Positions 15,013-22,580 of a DNA stretch of 38,498 nucleotides are shown here, piece by piece. The translations under genes and the position numbers were made by a program. The stretch lies in NCBI GenBank assembly GCA_036513075.1, contig DATBZS010000015.1:1-38498 (forward strand), written 5' to 3'. Positions within the stretch are counted from its first letter, which is position 1. The number at the start of each line of letters is the position of its first letter. A model generated the notes under the pieces. That model worked only from the letters and a program-made list of their open reading frames with translations. It was not told the origin of the DNA and did no database searches. The stretch comes from Bog-756 sp036513075 (lineage in GTDB: Bacteria > Actinomycetota > Acidimicrobiia > Acidimicrobiales > RAAP-2).

Positions 15013-15903
15013 ATGGCGACGGCCGAGTGGTTGCGGACCTTCGTGGCCATCTACCGTTCCGGCTCGGTCACCGAAGGTGCGGCGCAACGGAGCCTGTCGC
15101 AGCCGGCGGCCAGCCAGCAGCTCAAGTCCCTCGAGCGCTCCATGGGCCACCCACTCTTCATCCGCTCCCCCCACGGGGTCGACCCGACCCGGTCGGGGCG
15201 GGAGCTCTACGTCTCGGTGGCCGACGCCTTGGACCGACTCGAGCCGGTGCTGACCGGTCTGGACAGCGGGGTGGTCCGGCCGGGCACGCCGGCCCTCCGC
15301 CTCGGTTCCTCACCCGAGTACTTCACCTACGGTGTCGTCCCCCATCTGACCACCGACGTGCCGGCCCTGTCGGTGCGGTTCGGTCCCGACGCCGACCTGG
15401 TGGCGCTGCTCCTCCACGGCGAGCTCGACGTGGTCGTCACCACGACCGACCCCGCCCGCCGGGGTCTCGCGCCCGTGCCCCTCGGGACCACGCCTTTCGT
15501 CCTGGTGTCGGCACCTGAGTATCTGCCGGGCCCGCCGCCCGGCGACCTCGACGGGCTGGGCCGGGCCCTGGCCGGCCGGGACTGGGTGGCTTACAGCGCC
15601 GAGCTGCCCCGCACCCGCAGGTTCTGGCAGGCCTCACTGGGGCGGCCCTTCGCCGCCAGCCTGCGGCTGGTCGCCCCGGACCTGCGGGCCGTGGCCGGGG
15701 CGGTGGCCCGGGGCCTCGGGGTGAGCCTGCTCCCGGCCTACTCGTGTGCCGCAGGCCTGGCCGCGGGGGACCTGGTCGAGGTGTTTCCGGTCGGGGACCT
15801 GGTCCCAGCCGAGGCCTGGTACGCCGTCACCCGCGAGGCCGACCTGGTGCGCGATCAGGTGGCGGCGTTCGCCAGGAACCTCGGCGTGCCCGATGGGGCA
15901 TGA
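15013..15903 (+). CDS. LysR-family transcriptional regulator
   Basis: A 296-aa LTTR. The N-terminal winged helix (about 4-62) includes WLRTFVAIYRSGSVTEGA, AQRSLSQPAASQQLKSLERSMG and LFIRSPHGVDPTRSG, the classical LysR HTH pattern. The remainder is the periplasmic-binding-fold effector domain (about 90-290), with TPALRLGSSPEY and DVVVTTTDPARRGL. The effector is unknown. The ATG at 15013 follows a TANNNT -10 by six bases. It is divergent from the methyltransferase gene and converges with the Nudix gene (seven bases between stops). Confidence 0.92.
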   Translation: MATAEWLRTFVAIYRSGSVTEGAAQRSLSQPAASQQLKSLERSMGHPLFIRSPHGVDPTRSGRELYVSVADALDRLEPVLTGLDSGVVRPGTPALRLGSSPEYFTYGVVPHLTTDVPALSVRFGPDADLVALLLHGELDVVVTTTDPARRGLAPVPLGTTPFVLVSAPEYLPGPPPGDLDGLGRALAGRDWVAYSAELPRTRRFWQASLGRPFAASLRLVAPDLRAVAGAVARGLGVSLLPAYSCAAGLAAGDLVEVFPVGDLVPAEAWYAVTREADLVRDQVAAFARNLGVPDGA

Positions 15904-15910
15904 CGGACGC

Positions 15911-16381
15911 TCAGGCCGGAAGGCCGGACACCGACCGGCCGTCCTCGAGGTAGATGGTCCCTTCGGTCGCCAGGGCCCGGCCCACCCGGCGGCCCACCGG
16001 GCCGCTCAGCAGCCCGTCGGCCTCCTCGGGGGTCGCCCACCGGGCCTCCTCGATCTCCTCCTCCTGGAGGACCAGGGTGCCCCGTCGGTCCGCGTCGACC
16101 ACGCCGCAGTCGAACAGGAAGCGGACTCCCCCGGCCCGCCCGGGCCGGGGGCGGAGGTAGTCGACGCACCGGAGTCGGCCACCGTCGACCACCAGACCGG
16201 TCTCCTCGGCCACCTCGCGGCGGCACCCGTCCCACGGGGACTCGCCGTCCGCCTCGATCTGACCGCCGGGGATGGTCCACCCCGACTTGTAGGTCGGCTT
16301 CAGCACCAGGATGCGCCCCCCGCCGTCGTGCAGCAATGCGCCGGCCGACGCCGGGATCCGGGGGAGCGCGTACTCGTCCAT
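15911..16381 (-). CDS. Nudix hydrolase
   Basis: A 156-aa Nudix protein, hydrolysing nucleoside diphosphates linked to another moiety with Mg2+. The Nudix box is visible as GGQIEADGE followed by REVAEETGL; the gap between the second Gly and the first Glu is one residue longer than the strict Gx5E consensus, which is seen in some relatives. IPGGQIE preceded by YKSGWT is typical of the fold. The start is ATG 16381, with a GTG one codon upstream as an alternative. It follows fadD by 46 bases on the same strand and may share its transcript. Substrate unknown. Confidence 0.88.
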   Translation of the reverse strand: MDEYALPRIPASAGALLHDGGGRILVLKPTYKSGWTIPGGQIEADGESPWDGCRREVAEETGLVVDGGRLRCVDYLRPRPGRAGGVRFLFDCGVVDADRRGTLVLQEEEIEEARWATPEEADGLLSGPVGRRVGRALATEGTIYLEDGRSVSGLPA

Positions 16382-16427
16382 CACCCCATCTTCACCGCTG
16401 CGGGAGGTCGTCGGGTCCACCTCGTCC

Positions 16428-18053
16428 CTACCCCGTGGTGAGGGATCCCTCGAGGGCGGCCAGGGCCACGTCCTTCGCCCAACGGTAGTCGGGCTTGCCG
16501 GACGGCGACCGCCGCACGGTGTCGACGAACACCGCGTCGCGGGGAAGCTTGTAGCCCGCCAGGTGGGTCCGGCAGTGCTCGCGCAGCTCCTCGAGTCCGG
16601 GGCTGACATCGAGACCGGTGCGCAGCTGCACCACGGCGGTCACCTGGGAGCCCCACCGCTCGTTCGGAGTGCCGACCACGATGGCGTCGAACACCGCCGG
16701 ATGGCTCTTGAGCGCCTTTTCGACCTCTTCGGGGAAGATCTTCTCGCCCCCGGAGTTGATCGACACCGACCCCCGGCCGTAGACGGCGATGGTCCCGTCG
16801 GCGAGCAGCTTGGCCATGTCGCCGGGCACCGCATAGCGCACCCCGTCGACGACCGGGAAGGTGGCCGCCGTCTTGGCCTCGTCCTTGTAGTAGCCGAGCG
16901 GAATGTGCCCGCTGGTAGCGAGCATCCCCATCCGCCCGTCACCCGGTGCGCACAGGGTGCTGTCGTCGGCGATGACCACGTTGCCCGGTCCCATCTGGAA
17001 CACCGGGGCACCGTCCCCGTTCTGGCCCACCAGGCTGCCCTGTCCGCCGGTCTCGGACGCCCCGAATCCGTCCATCACAATGACGTGCGGCAGCAGGGTG
17101 GCCAGGGTCGCCTTCAACGACGGCGACAGGATGGCACCCCCGGACCCGTAGACCAGCAGCTTCGACAGGTCGTAGCGGTCGGTACCGACCGCCTCCAGGT
17201 GGTCGATGAGCGGGCGGGCGTAGGCGTCGCCGATGGTCATCACCACCCGCACCTCCTCCTCGGCGATCACCCGGAAGGCGAACTCCGGATCGAACCCGAG
17301 GTCGCGTATGAGGACGTTGTAGGTACCCGATAACAGCGCCGAAAAGGCGATCCACCAGCCGCCGCCGTGCATCAGCGGGCACAGCGTCAACGCCCCCGGG
17401 ATCGGGTAGTCGGCCGCCGCCCGGGCCGCCACGTCGTCGAGGTCGGTCACCGGGGCGATACCCAGCGCCGGATTGCCACCGCCGCCCACCACCGACAGGT
17501 AGATGTCCTCGTGGCGCCACATCACGCCCTTCGGCATGCCCGTCGTCCCGCCGGTCCATAGGCCGTAGAGGTCGTCGGGGCTCCGGTCAGCTACGACCGG
17601 CCGGGTGTCGGGATGGATGGCCAACAACGCCTCGTAGCGGTCGTCGGCTACCAGCACCGGGCAGTCCCAGGCCAGGTCCTTGGCGGCCCGCTCGGCCCGG
17701 GCCTCGAGCTCGGGTTCGGTGACGACCAGTTTGAGGTCGGCGCTGTCGAACAGGTACTCGAGCTCCTCGTCGACGTACCGGAAGTTGACGTTGACCGGAA
17801 CGGCCCGGACCTTGAAGGCGGCCAGCGTGGTCTCGACGTACTGGTTGCCGTCGTAGAGGTGGCAGCCGACGTGGTTTCCCGGCTTGACACCGTGGGCGAC
17901 CAAGGCGTGGGCCAGCCGGTTGACCCGGGCGTCGAGCTCGGAGAAGGTCAGCCGCACCTCGTCGCCGTCCGTCGACCGGACGACCAGCGCGGTCGACTCG
18001 GGCATCGTGTCGACCACGGTCTCGAAGATGTCGGCGAAGTTCAGACCGGCCAT
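16428..18053 (-). CDS. acyl-CoA synthetase (AMP-forming)
   Basis: A 541-aa member of the ANL superfamily, which activates a carboxylic acid to acyl-AMP and then acyl-CoA. The P-loop motif is LWTGGTTGMPKGVMWRHED; further on are GFGASETGGQG (ATP/adenylate motif), YGRGSVSINSGGEKIFPEEVE (hinge and A8 region) and SPSGKPDYRWAK with the catalytic lysine. The length fits FadD-type fatty or aromatic acyl-CoA ligases. A TACGGT -10 (18085 to 18080) and a G-rich ribosome-binding site just before the ATG give a leader of about 20 bases. Acyl specificity cannot be deduced. Confidence 0.92.
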   Translation of the reverse strand: MAGLNFADIFETVVDTMPESTALVVRSTDGDEVRLTFSELDARVNRLAHALVAHGVKPGNHVGCHLYDGNQYVETTLAAFKVRAVPVNVNFRYVDEELEYLFDSADLKLVVTEPELEARAERAAKDLAWDCPVLVADDRYEALLAIHPDTRPVVADRSPDDLYGLWTGGTTGMPKGVMWRHEDIYLSVVGGGGNPALGIAPVTDLDDVAARAAADYPIPGALTLCPLMHGGGWWIAFSALLSGTYNVLIRDLGFDPEFAFRVIAEEEVRVVMTIGDAYARPLIDHLEAVGTDRYDLSKLLVYGSGGAILSPSLKATLATLLPHVIVMDGFGASETGGQGSLVGQNGDGAPVFQMGPGNVVIADDSTLCAPGDGRMGMLATSGHIPLGYYKDEAKTAATFPVVDGVRYAVPGDMAKLLADGTIAVYGRGSVSINSGGEKIFPEEVEKALKSHPAVFDAIVVGTPNERWGSQVTAVVQLRTGLDVSPGLEELREHCRTHLAGYKLPRDAVFVDTVRRSPSGKPDYRWAKDVALAALEGSLTTG

Positions 18054-18172
18054 GGTCCCCCCGGATTCAGATCACTCCCACCGTACCGCGCCGGCCGGCG
18101 CTCATTGCCGTCCGCTCCGGCGTGATCAGCCTGATGCGTCGCCACTATTCCGTCCGGTCAACTCCGGTCTGG

Positions 18173-19399
18173 TCAATTCAGCGTGAGTTCGACCGGACCG
18201 CCGTCGGCGTCGGCGGCACCCAGCAGCGAGCCGGGCACCGACAGCGAGCGGTTGGGCACCGAGTGGCGGAGCCGGTGGCGGCCGATCTCGCCACCGCCCT
18301 GGCGTGCCACCACCAGCCGGCGGTCGGTGAACGCCCCGGTACGCACCAGGAACCGGGACGGGAGGTCGGACGGGTCGCCGACCGCCGGCACCACCGACAC
18401 CAGTGGCCATTCCGTGGTCAGCCCCAGGCCGGCGGCGATCGGGCGGGTCCCGCGGCCCAGGTCGTCGACCAGCCTGCGGGCCGCGGTGCGTCCGGCCACG
18501 GCGGCAATACCCGCGGTCTCCCCCGGATGGACCAGGTTGCCCGCCGCCAGCACCCCGGCGCGGGTGGTGCGTCCCCATCCGTCGGTCCGTGGGCCCCGAG
18601 TGGCCCGTTCGATGCCCACCTCCATCCGTCGGGCCAACTCGTTGTCGGGCACCCAGTCCCCCGTGAAGACGACGGTGTCGGCCTCGACCCGGTCCACCGT
18701 TCCGGTGACCAGGTCCGTCACGTCGACAGCCTTGAGCCGCCCGTGGCCGTGCAGCGCCGACACCCGGGACCTGGCAAGCAGCGGCACCCGCAGGCCGAGC
18801 CGGGTCATCCAGGCGAATGCCGGCACTGTCTGGTGGCGGGGCAGCTCGGTCACCATGGCCACGGTGGCGACCCCGGCGTGGCGGAGGGTGAGGACCGCCG
18901 AATAGGCGACGTGTTCAGCTCCCACCACGACGGCGCGACGGCCCACCGGGAGGTCGGTCAGCAGCACCCACTGCTGGAGCTGGCCGGTAGTGAACACCCC
19001 GGCCGGACGGTCGCCAGGCACCAGGCGGGCCGACCGGGGCCGCTCGCGGGCACCCGTGGCCAGCAGGACCGCCGTCGGCCGAACCACCTCGATGCCCGCC
19101 GGACCAACCAACATGGCCGATCCGTCAGGTGCCACCTCGGCGACGGTGGTCGACAGTCGCAGGTCGGCACCGGCATTGACGGCCCGGGTAGCCAGGTGAC
19201 GGGCGTACGCCGGACCCGTCACCGACCGATGCAGATCCTGCAGCCCGAATCCTGTGTGGTCGCAGTGGCGGGGCACCCCGCCGGCGACGGACTCGCGGTC
19301 GACCACCACTACCGGGCCCACCCCGTGCACGGCCAACTCGCGGGCGGCCGACAGACCTGCCGGTCCCGCTCCCACCACCAGCACTGCCGGGTCCGTCAC
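18173..19399 (-). CDS. FAD/NAD(P)-dependent oxidoreductase, partner of the G3P dehydrogenase-like protein
   Basis: A 408-aa pyridine-nucleotide-disulfide-type flavoprotein without a redox CxxC. The N-terminal FAD site is VLVVGAGPAGLSAAREL; the second Rossmann motif is altered (VVVGAEHVAYSA instead of GxGxxG); the C-terminal FAD contact is AGVLAAGNLVHPGETAG. It overlaps the upstream gene by ATGA. In other bacteria such as Thermotoga, proteins of this type are encoded beside a BFD-containing glycerol-3-phosphate oxidoreductase and probably pass its electrons on. The usual third partner, a DUF1667 protein, is not in this window. Confidence 0.8.
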   Translation of the reverse strand: MTDPAVLVVGAGPAGLSAARELAVHGVGPVVVVDRESVAGGVPRHCDHTGFGLQDLHRSVTGPAYARHLATRAVNAGADLRLSTTVAEVAPDGSAMLVGPAGIEVVRPTAVLLATGARERPRSARLVPGDRPAGVFTTGQLQQWVLLTDLPVGRRAVVVGAEHVAYSAVLTLRHAGVATVAMVTELPRHQTVPAFAWMTRLGLRVPLLARSRVSALHGHGRLKAVDVTDLVTGTVDRVEADTVVFTGDWVPDNELARRMEVGIERATRGPRTDGWGRTTRAGVLAAGNLVHPGETAGIAAVAGRTAARRLVDDLGRGTRPIAAGLGLTTEWPLVSVVPAVGDPSDLPSRFLVRTGAFTDRRLVVARQGGGEIGRHRLRHSVPNRSLSVPGSLLGAADADGGPVELTLN

Positions 19400-20826
19400 C
19401 TCGGCATCCTGGTCAGTTCACCAGGGTCGATGCCGGTCTCGGCGGCCACCTGGGCCACCACCTCGGCGCCGCAGTAGAAGCCCTGGCACCGGCCGTTCAT
19501 GGCCCGGGTGCGGCGCCGCACCCCGCCCAGGTCGGTAGCCGGCACCGGGGCGTGACAGGAGTCACGGACCTCGCCCCGGCTGACCTGCTCGCAGTGGCAC
19601 AGCGCCGTGCCGTACGACGGGTCCGCGGCGATCCGGACCGGGTCGTGCAGCGGGCGGACCTGGAGCTCGCCGAGCGGCGGCATCACCGGCGTCGGGACGT
19701 CCACCGGCGCACCGGACCAGGTCGCCCCGGCCCCGTCGAGGAGGCCGGCGACGTGCTCGGCCACGGCCATCGACGAGGTGAGCCCGGTCGAGCGGATGCC
19801 GCCGACTGTTACGTAACGCTGGTCGGCATGGAGGCGGATCTGGTAGTCGCGGTGTTCGGTGGCGGCCCGCAGGCCGGCGTAGGTGGCGGTTACCTCCTCG
19901 TCGACCAGTCCCGGCAGGATGCGCCGCCCGGCAGCCAGCAGCCGCCCGATCCCGTCCGCTGTGGTGGCCGTGTCGTCCCGGTCCTCCACGTCCTCGGCCG
20001 TCGGACCGAGGAGCACGTTCCCCCAGGTGGTGGGCGACACCAGCACCCCCTTGGTGCGGGCCGTAGGGACGGGCAGCAGGATCCGGCGGAGGAGGCGGCG
20101 GGCCAGCTTGTCGAACACGATCAGCTGACCTCGCCGGGGGGTGACGGTGAAGTCGCAGTGGCCGAGCAGGCCGTCGATTCGGTCGGCGCCGAGGCCGGCT
20201 GCGTTGACCAGCCACCGGGCCCGCACCGTGCCGACGGCCGTGCGGACCTCGTGGCCCTCGACCCCGACGTCCACGGCGACTACCGCGGAACCGAGCCGGA
20301 GATCGGCCCCGGCACTGACGGCCTCGGTGGCGAAGGCCAGTGTCACCGACCATGGGTCGATCGCCCACTCGCCGGGCACCGACAGCCCCGAACGGGCGTC
20401 GGGCCCCAGGTGGGGTTCGCGGCCCCGCACCTCGTCGGCGTCGACCAACGAGGCGTCGTCACAACCGTTGGCCGCAGCTCTGTCGAGCAACGAGGGAAGC
20501 GTCGCCTCCTGCTCGTCGTCCCAGGCCACCAGCAGCGCTCCGCTCGGCTCGACGGCGATGCCGGCAGCGGCCGCGTACCCGGCCAGGAGCGAGCGGCCAC
20601 GCCGGACCAGCTCCGATTCGAGCGAACCCGGCTCGGTGTCGAACCCGGTGTGGAGAATGGCCGTATTGGCCTTGGACGTACCGTCCCCCACGTCGACGGC
20701 CCGGTCCAGGACGACCACCGAAGCGCCGACCCGGGCCAGGTGACGGGCTACGGCACAGCCCACCACCCCGGCACCGACCACGGCGACGTCGTAGACCGGT
20801 GCCTCCCCCAGGTCCTCGGGGACCAC
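19396..20826 (-). CDS. FAD-dependent glycerol-3-phosphate dehydrogenase-like protein with BFD-type [2Fe-2S] domain
   Basis: A 476-aa protein. Residues about 12-370 form a DAO-type flavoenzyme: dinucleotide motif VAVVGAGVVGCAVARHLAR, then GTSKANTAILHTGFD (typical of this G3P/hydroxyacid oxidase branch) and TVGGIRSTGLTSS near the end. The C-terminal about 70 residues hold CHCEQVSRGEV...C...RCQGFYC, the four-cysteine pattern of a BFD-like [2Fe-2S] domain. This is the architecture of anaerobic-type GlpA-like oxidoreductases. With the kinase upstream (six bases) and the flavoprotein downstream (ATGA overlap), it is predicted to oxidise glycerol 3-phosphate to dihydroxyacetone phosphate; a related 2-hydroxyacid phosphate is possible because the kinase is atypical. 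Confidence 0.82.
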   Translation of the reverse strand: MVPEDLGEAPVYDVAVVGAGVVGCAVARHLARVGASVVVLDRAVDVGDGTSKANTAILHTGFDTEPGSLESELVRRGRSLLAGYAAAAGIAVEPSGALLVAWDDEQEATLPSLLDRAAANGCDDASLVDADEVRGREPHLGPDARSGLSVPGEWAIDPWSVTLAFATEAVSAGADLRLGSAVVAVDVGVEGHEVRTAVGTVRARWLVNAAGLGADRIDGLLGHCDFTVTPRRGQLIVFDKLARRLLRRILLPVPTARTKGVLVSPTTWGNVLLGPTAEDVEDRDDTATTADGIGRLLAAGRRILPGLVDEEVTATYAGLRAATEHRDYQIRLHADQRYVTVGGIRSTGLTSSMAVAEHVAGLLDGAGATWSGAPVDVPTPVMPPLGELQVRPLHDPVRIAADPSYGTALCHCEQVSRGEVRDSCHAPVPATDLGGVRRRTRAMNGRCQGFYCGAEVVAQVAAETGIDPGELTRMPR

Positions 20827-20832
20827 CTCTGC

Positions 20833-22266
20833 TCAGACCTTGTCCGAGGCGGACACGGCCCGGTCGGCCGCCGCAGAGAAGCGGACCAATCGCTCGGTCG
20901 CCTCGTCGGCTCCCATCCGTGGCTCGTAACGGGCGGCCGGGGCCTGGCTCGGGACCTCGGGGGCCGCTCCGGTGCCTTCCAGGCCGAGCCGGGCCAACGC
21001 CGCCACGCCCAGCGCGGTGGCGTGGGGCGAGGCGAACACTTCGACCGGCACCTGGAGGAGGTCGGCCTGGTGCTGCATCAGGAATTCCGACCGGGTGAGG
21101 CCGCCGTCGACCCGCAGTTCGACCAGGGGCCCGCCGAGGTCGTCGGCCACGGCGGCGGCCAGCACGGCGACCTGGGCGGCCAGCCCCTCGAGGGTGGCCC
21201 GGACGACATGGGCCGGTGCGGTGTGGAGGTCGAGGCCTTCCAGGGTTCCGGCTGCCGACGGCCGCCAGTAGGGGGCACCCAGTCCGGCCAGCGCCGGAAC
21301 CATGGTCACCCCCGACGTGTCGGGCACGGAAGCGGCCACCTCGTCCAGGTCCGCGGCGGCCTGCAGCAGTCCCATCGATACCAGCCACGTCACGGCCGCC
21401 CCTGCCGTGTAGCACTGGCCGTCAAGGCAGTAGGCCACCGATCCGGGCACGTCCCAGGCCACCGAGGCCGACAGGCCGTGGGCCGAGCGCGGTGCCGCTG
21501 CCCCGGTGGTGACCAGGAGGAAGGCACCCGTGCCGAACGTGCACTTGGCCTGACCGGCCGTGATGCAGCCCTCGCCGACGAGGGCGGCCTGCTGGTCCAC
21601 GGCCAGCCCGGTCATCGGAAGCGGTGGCCCGAATGCCGATGTCGTCCCGACCGGTGTGGCGCACCCGACCACCTCGGGCAGGTCGTCGGCGTCGAGTCCG
21701 AAGATCGCCGCCGCCTCGTCGGACCAGCACCGGCGGTCGAGGTCGAGCAACATCGAGCGGGACGCGGTGGTGACGTCGGTCACGAAGCTCCCGGTCAGGG
21801 CGTGGACGAGCCAGGTGTCCGTGGTGGTCACCACGCCCTCGGTCGTCCGGTTCCGGCGCAGCCAGGCCAACTTCGGCGCCGAGAAGTAGGGGTCGAGTGG
21901 CAGCCCGGAGATGGCCGCCAACCGGTCCCGGTGCGGTTCGAGGTCGTCCGTCACCGACGCAGCCCGCCGGTCCTGCCACGACAGCGCGGTGGTCAGGGGT
22001 CGCCCGTTAGCTCGGTCCCACGCCAGAACCGTCTCCCCCTGGTTGGCGAAGCCGACACCATGGACCACCACGCCGGCCTGGGCGATGGCCGCCCGGCCGG
22101 AGGCCAGCACTGACGCAAGCAGCTCGGCCGGGTCCTGCTCGACAGCGCCGCCGCCGGGGGTCGACGGGTGCACCGGGCACTCGGCCACGGCCAGGATGGC
22201 GCCGCCGTCACCCACCACCAGCGCCTTGGTGGCCGAGGTGCCCTGGTCGATCGCCAGGATGTTCAC
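20833..22266 (-). CDS. FGGY-family kinase, glycerol kinase-like
   Basis: A 477-aa ATP-dependent sugar/polyol kinase. GlpK-type marks: phosphate loop DQGTSATKAL, NQGETVLAWD, ALSWQDRR (W97), DPYFSAPKLAWL (Y127), GLAVDQQAAL (catalytic Asp, D224), KCTFGTGAFLL and GLGAPYW. In GlpK the glycerol is held by Arg-Glu of NQRET; here this reads NQGET, so the arginine is replaced by glycine (G77), and the polyol may not be glycerol. The GTG at 22266 is chosen because the domain starts exactly there; it has no good Shine-Dalgarno and overlaps the stop of a possible leaderless 14-codon ORF (GTGA). It is first in the operon with the two flavoproteins. Confidence 0.85.
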   Translation of the reverse strand: MNILAIDQGTSATKALVVGDGGAILAVAECPVHPSTPGGGAVEQDPAELLASVLASGRAAIAQAGVVVHGVGFANQGETVLAWDRANGRPLTTALSWQDRRAASVTDDLEPHRDRLAAISGLPLDPYFSAPKLAWLRRNRTTEGVVTTTDTWLVHALTGSFVTDVTTASRSMLLDLDRRCWSDEAAAIFGLDADDLPEVVGCATPVGTTSAFGPPLPMTGLAVDQQAALVGEGCITAGQAKCTFGTGAFLLVTTGAAAPRSAHGLSASVAWDVPGSVAYCLDGQCYTAGAAVTWLVSMGLLQAAADLDEVAASVPDTSGVTMVPALAGLGAPYWRPSAAGTLEGLDLHTAPAHVVRATLEGLAAQVAVLAAAVADDLGGPLVELRVDGGLTRSEFLMQHQADLLQVPVEVFASPHATALGVAALARLGLEGTGAAPEVPSQAPAARYEPRMGADEATERLVRFSAAADRAVSASDKV

Positions 22267-22307
22267 CCGTCGACGCCCCGTCGTGCGACTCGCGTGTCGA
22301 CCATCAC
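22263..22307 (-). CDS. possible leaderless 14-codon upstream ORF of the kinase gene
   Basis: GTG-ATG at 22307-22302 (minus) follows TAGCGT (22319 to 22314) by six bases, the leaderless spacing. The frame reads (M)MVDTRVARRGVDG and stops at TGA 22265-22263, overlapping the kinase GTG as GTGA. The kinase has no clear ribosome-binding site, so termination-reinitiation is a plausible way to translate it. The peptide is basic and not recognisable. Existence is inferred from position only. Confidence 0.4.
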   Translation of the reverse strand: MMVDTRVARRGVDG

Positions 22308-22580
22308 GCCGCAACGCTACCCACCTCCGTCGACACGGAGGTCGTGCGCAGCGATTGGCGGTTGCGGCGACACCACCGTGGCGGCTGTGCCCGATACCAC
22401 CGGTCATGGCGTCCAGATCGCCATGTGGCCGGGCATGCCGGTCAGGCAGGCATCACCAACTGTTGGCAACGGCACCTTCGGTCGGCCGGACCGGAGGAAT
22501 GTCCGCCGACCAGGCCGCGTGTCGACCGGTGGCCCGCCTGCCGGGAAGCGTCGGACCCAGGGGCAGCCCGAGGGACGGCC
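22267..22580. other. 314-bp gap between the kinase operon and dnaB
   Basis: Besides the kinase promoter, palindrome and small upstream ORF at the left end, 22345-22580 shows no convincing gene, tRNA or terminator. Frames crossing it on either strand are arginine-rich, antisense-type sequence. dnaB ends at 22581 and no strong hairpin with a T-run follows its stop. Confidence 0.6.
22314..22342 (-). promoter_or_regulatory. kinase operon promoter with 20-bp palindromic operator
   Basis: Arms ACCTCCGT (22323-22330) and ACGGAGGT (22335-22342) form a perfect 8-bp inverted repeat around CGAC. It lies immediately upstream of the -10 TAGCGT (22319 to 22314, minus strand), covering the spacer and -35 region. 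A bound repressor would block the promoter; no matching regulator gene is adjacent. As RNA it would not be transcribed from this promoter, which favours a DNA site. Confidence 0.6.

Noticed and set aside
19552..22113. 853-codon open frame on the plus strand
   Set aside because: It is antisense to three genes with clear motifs (kinase and two flavoproteins) and has Gly/Arg/His-rich composition typical of high-GC shadow frames.
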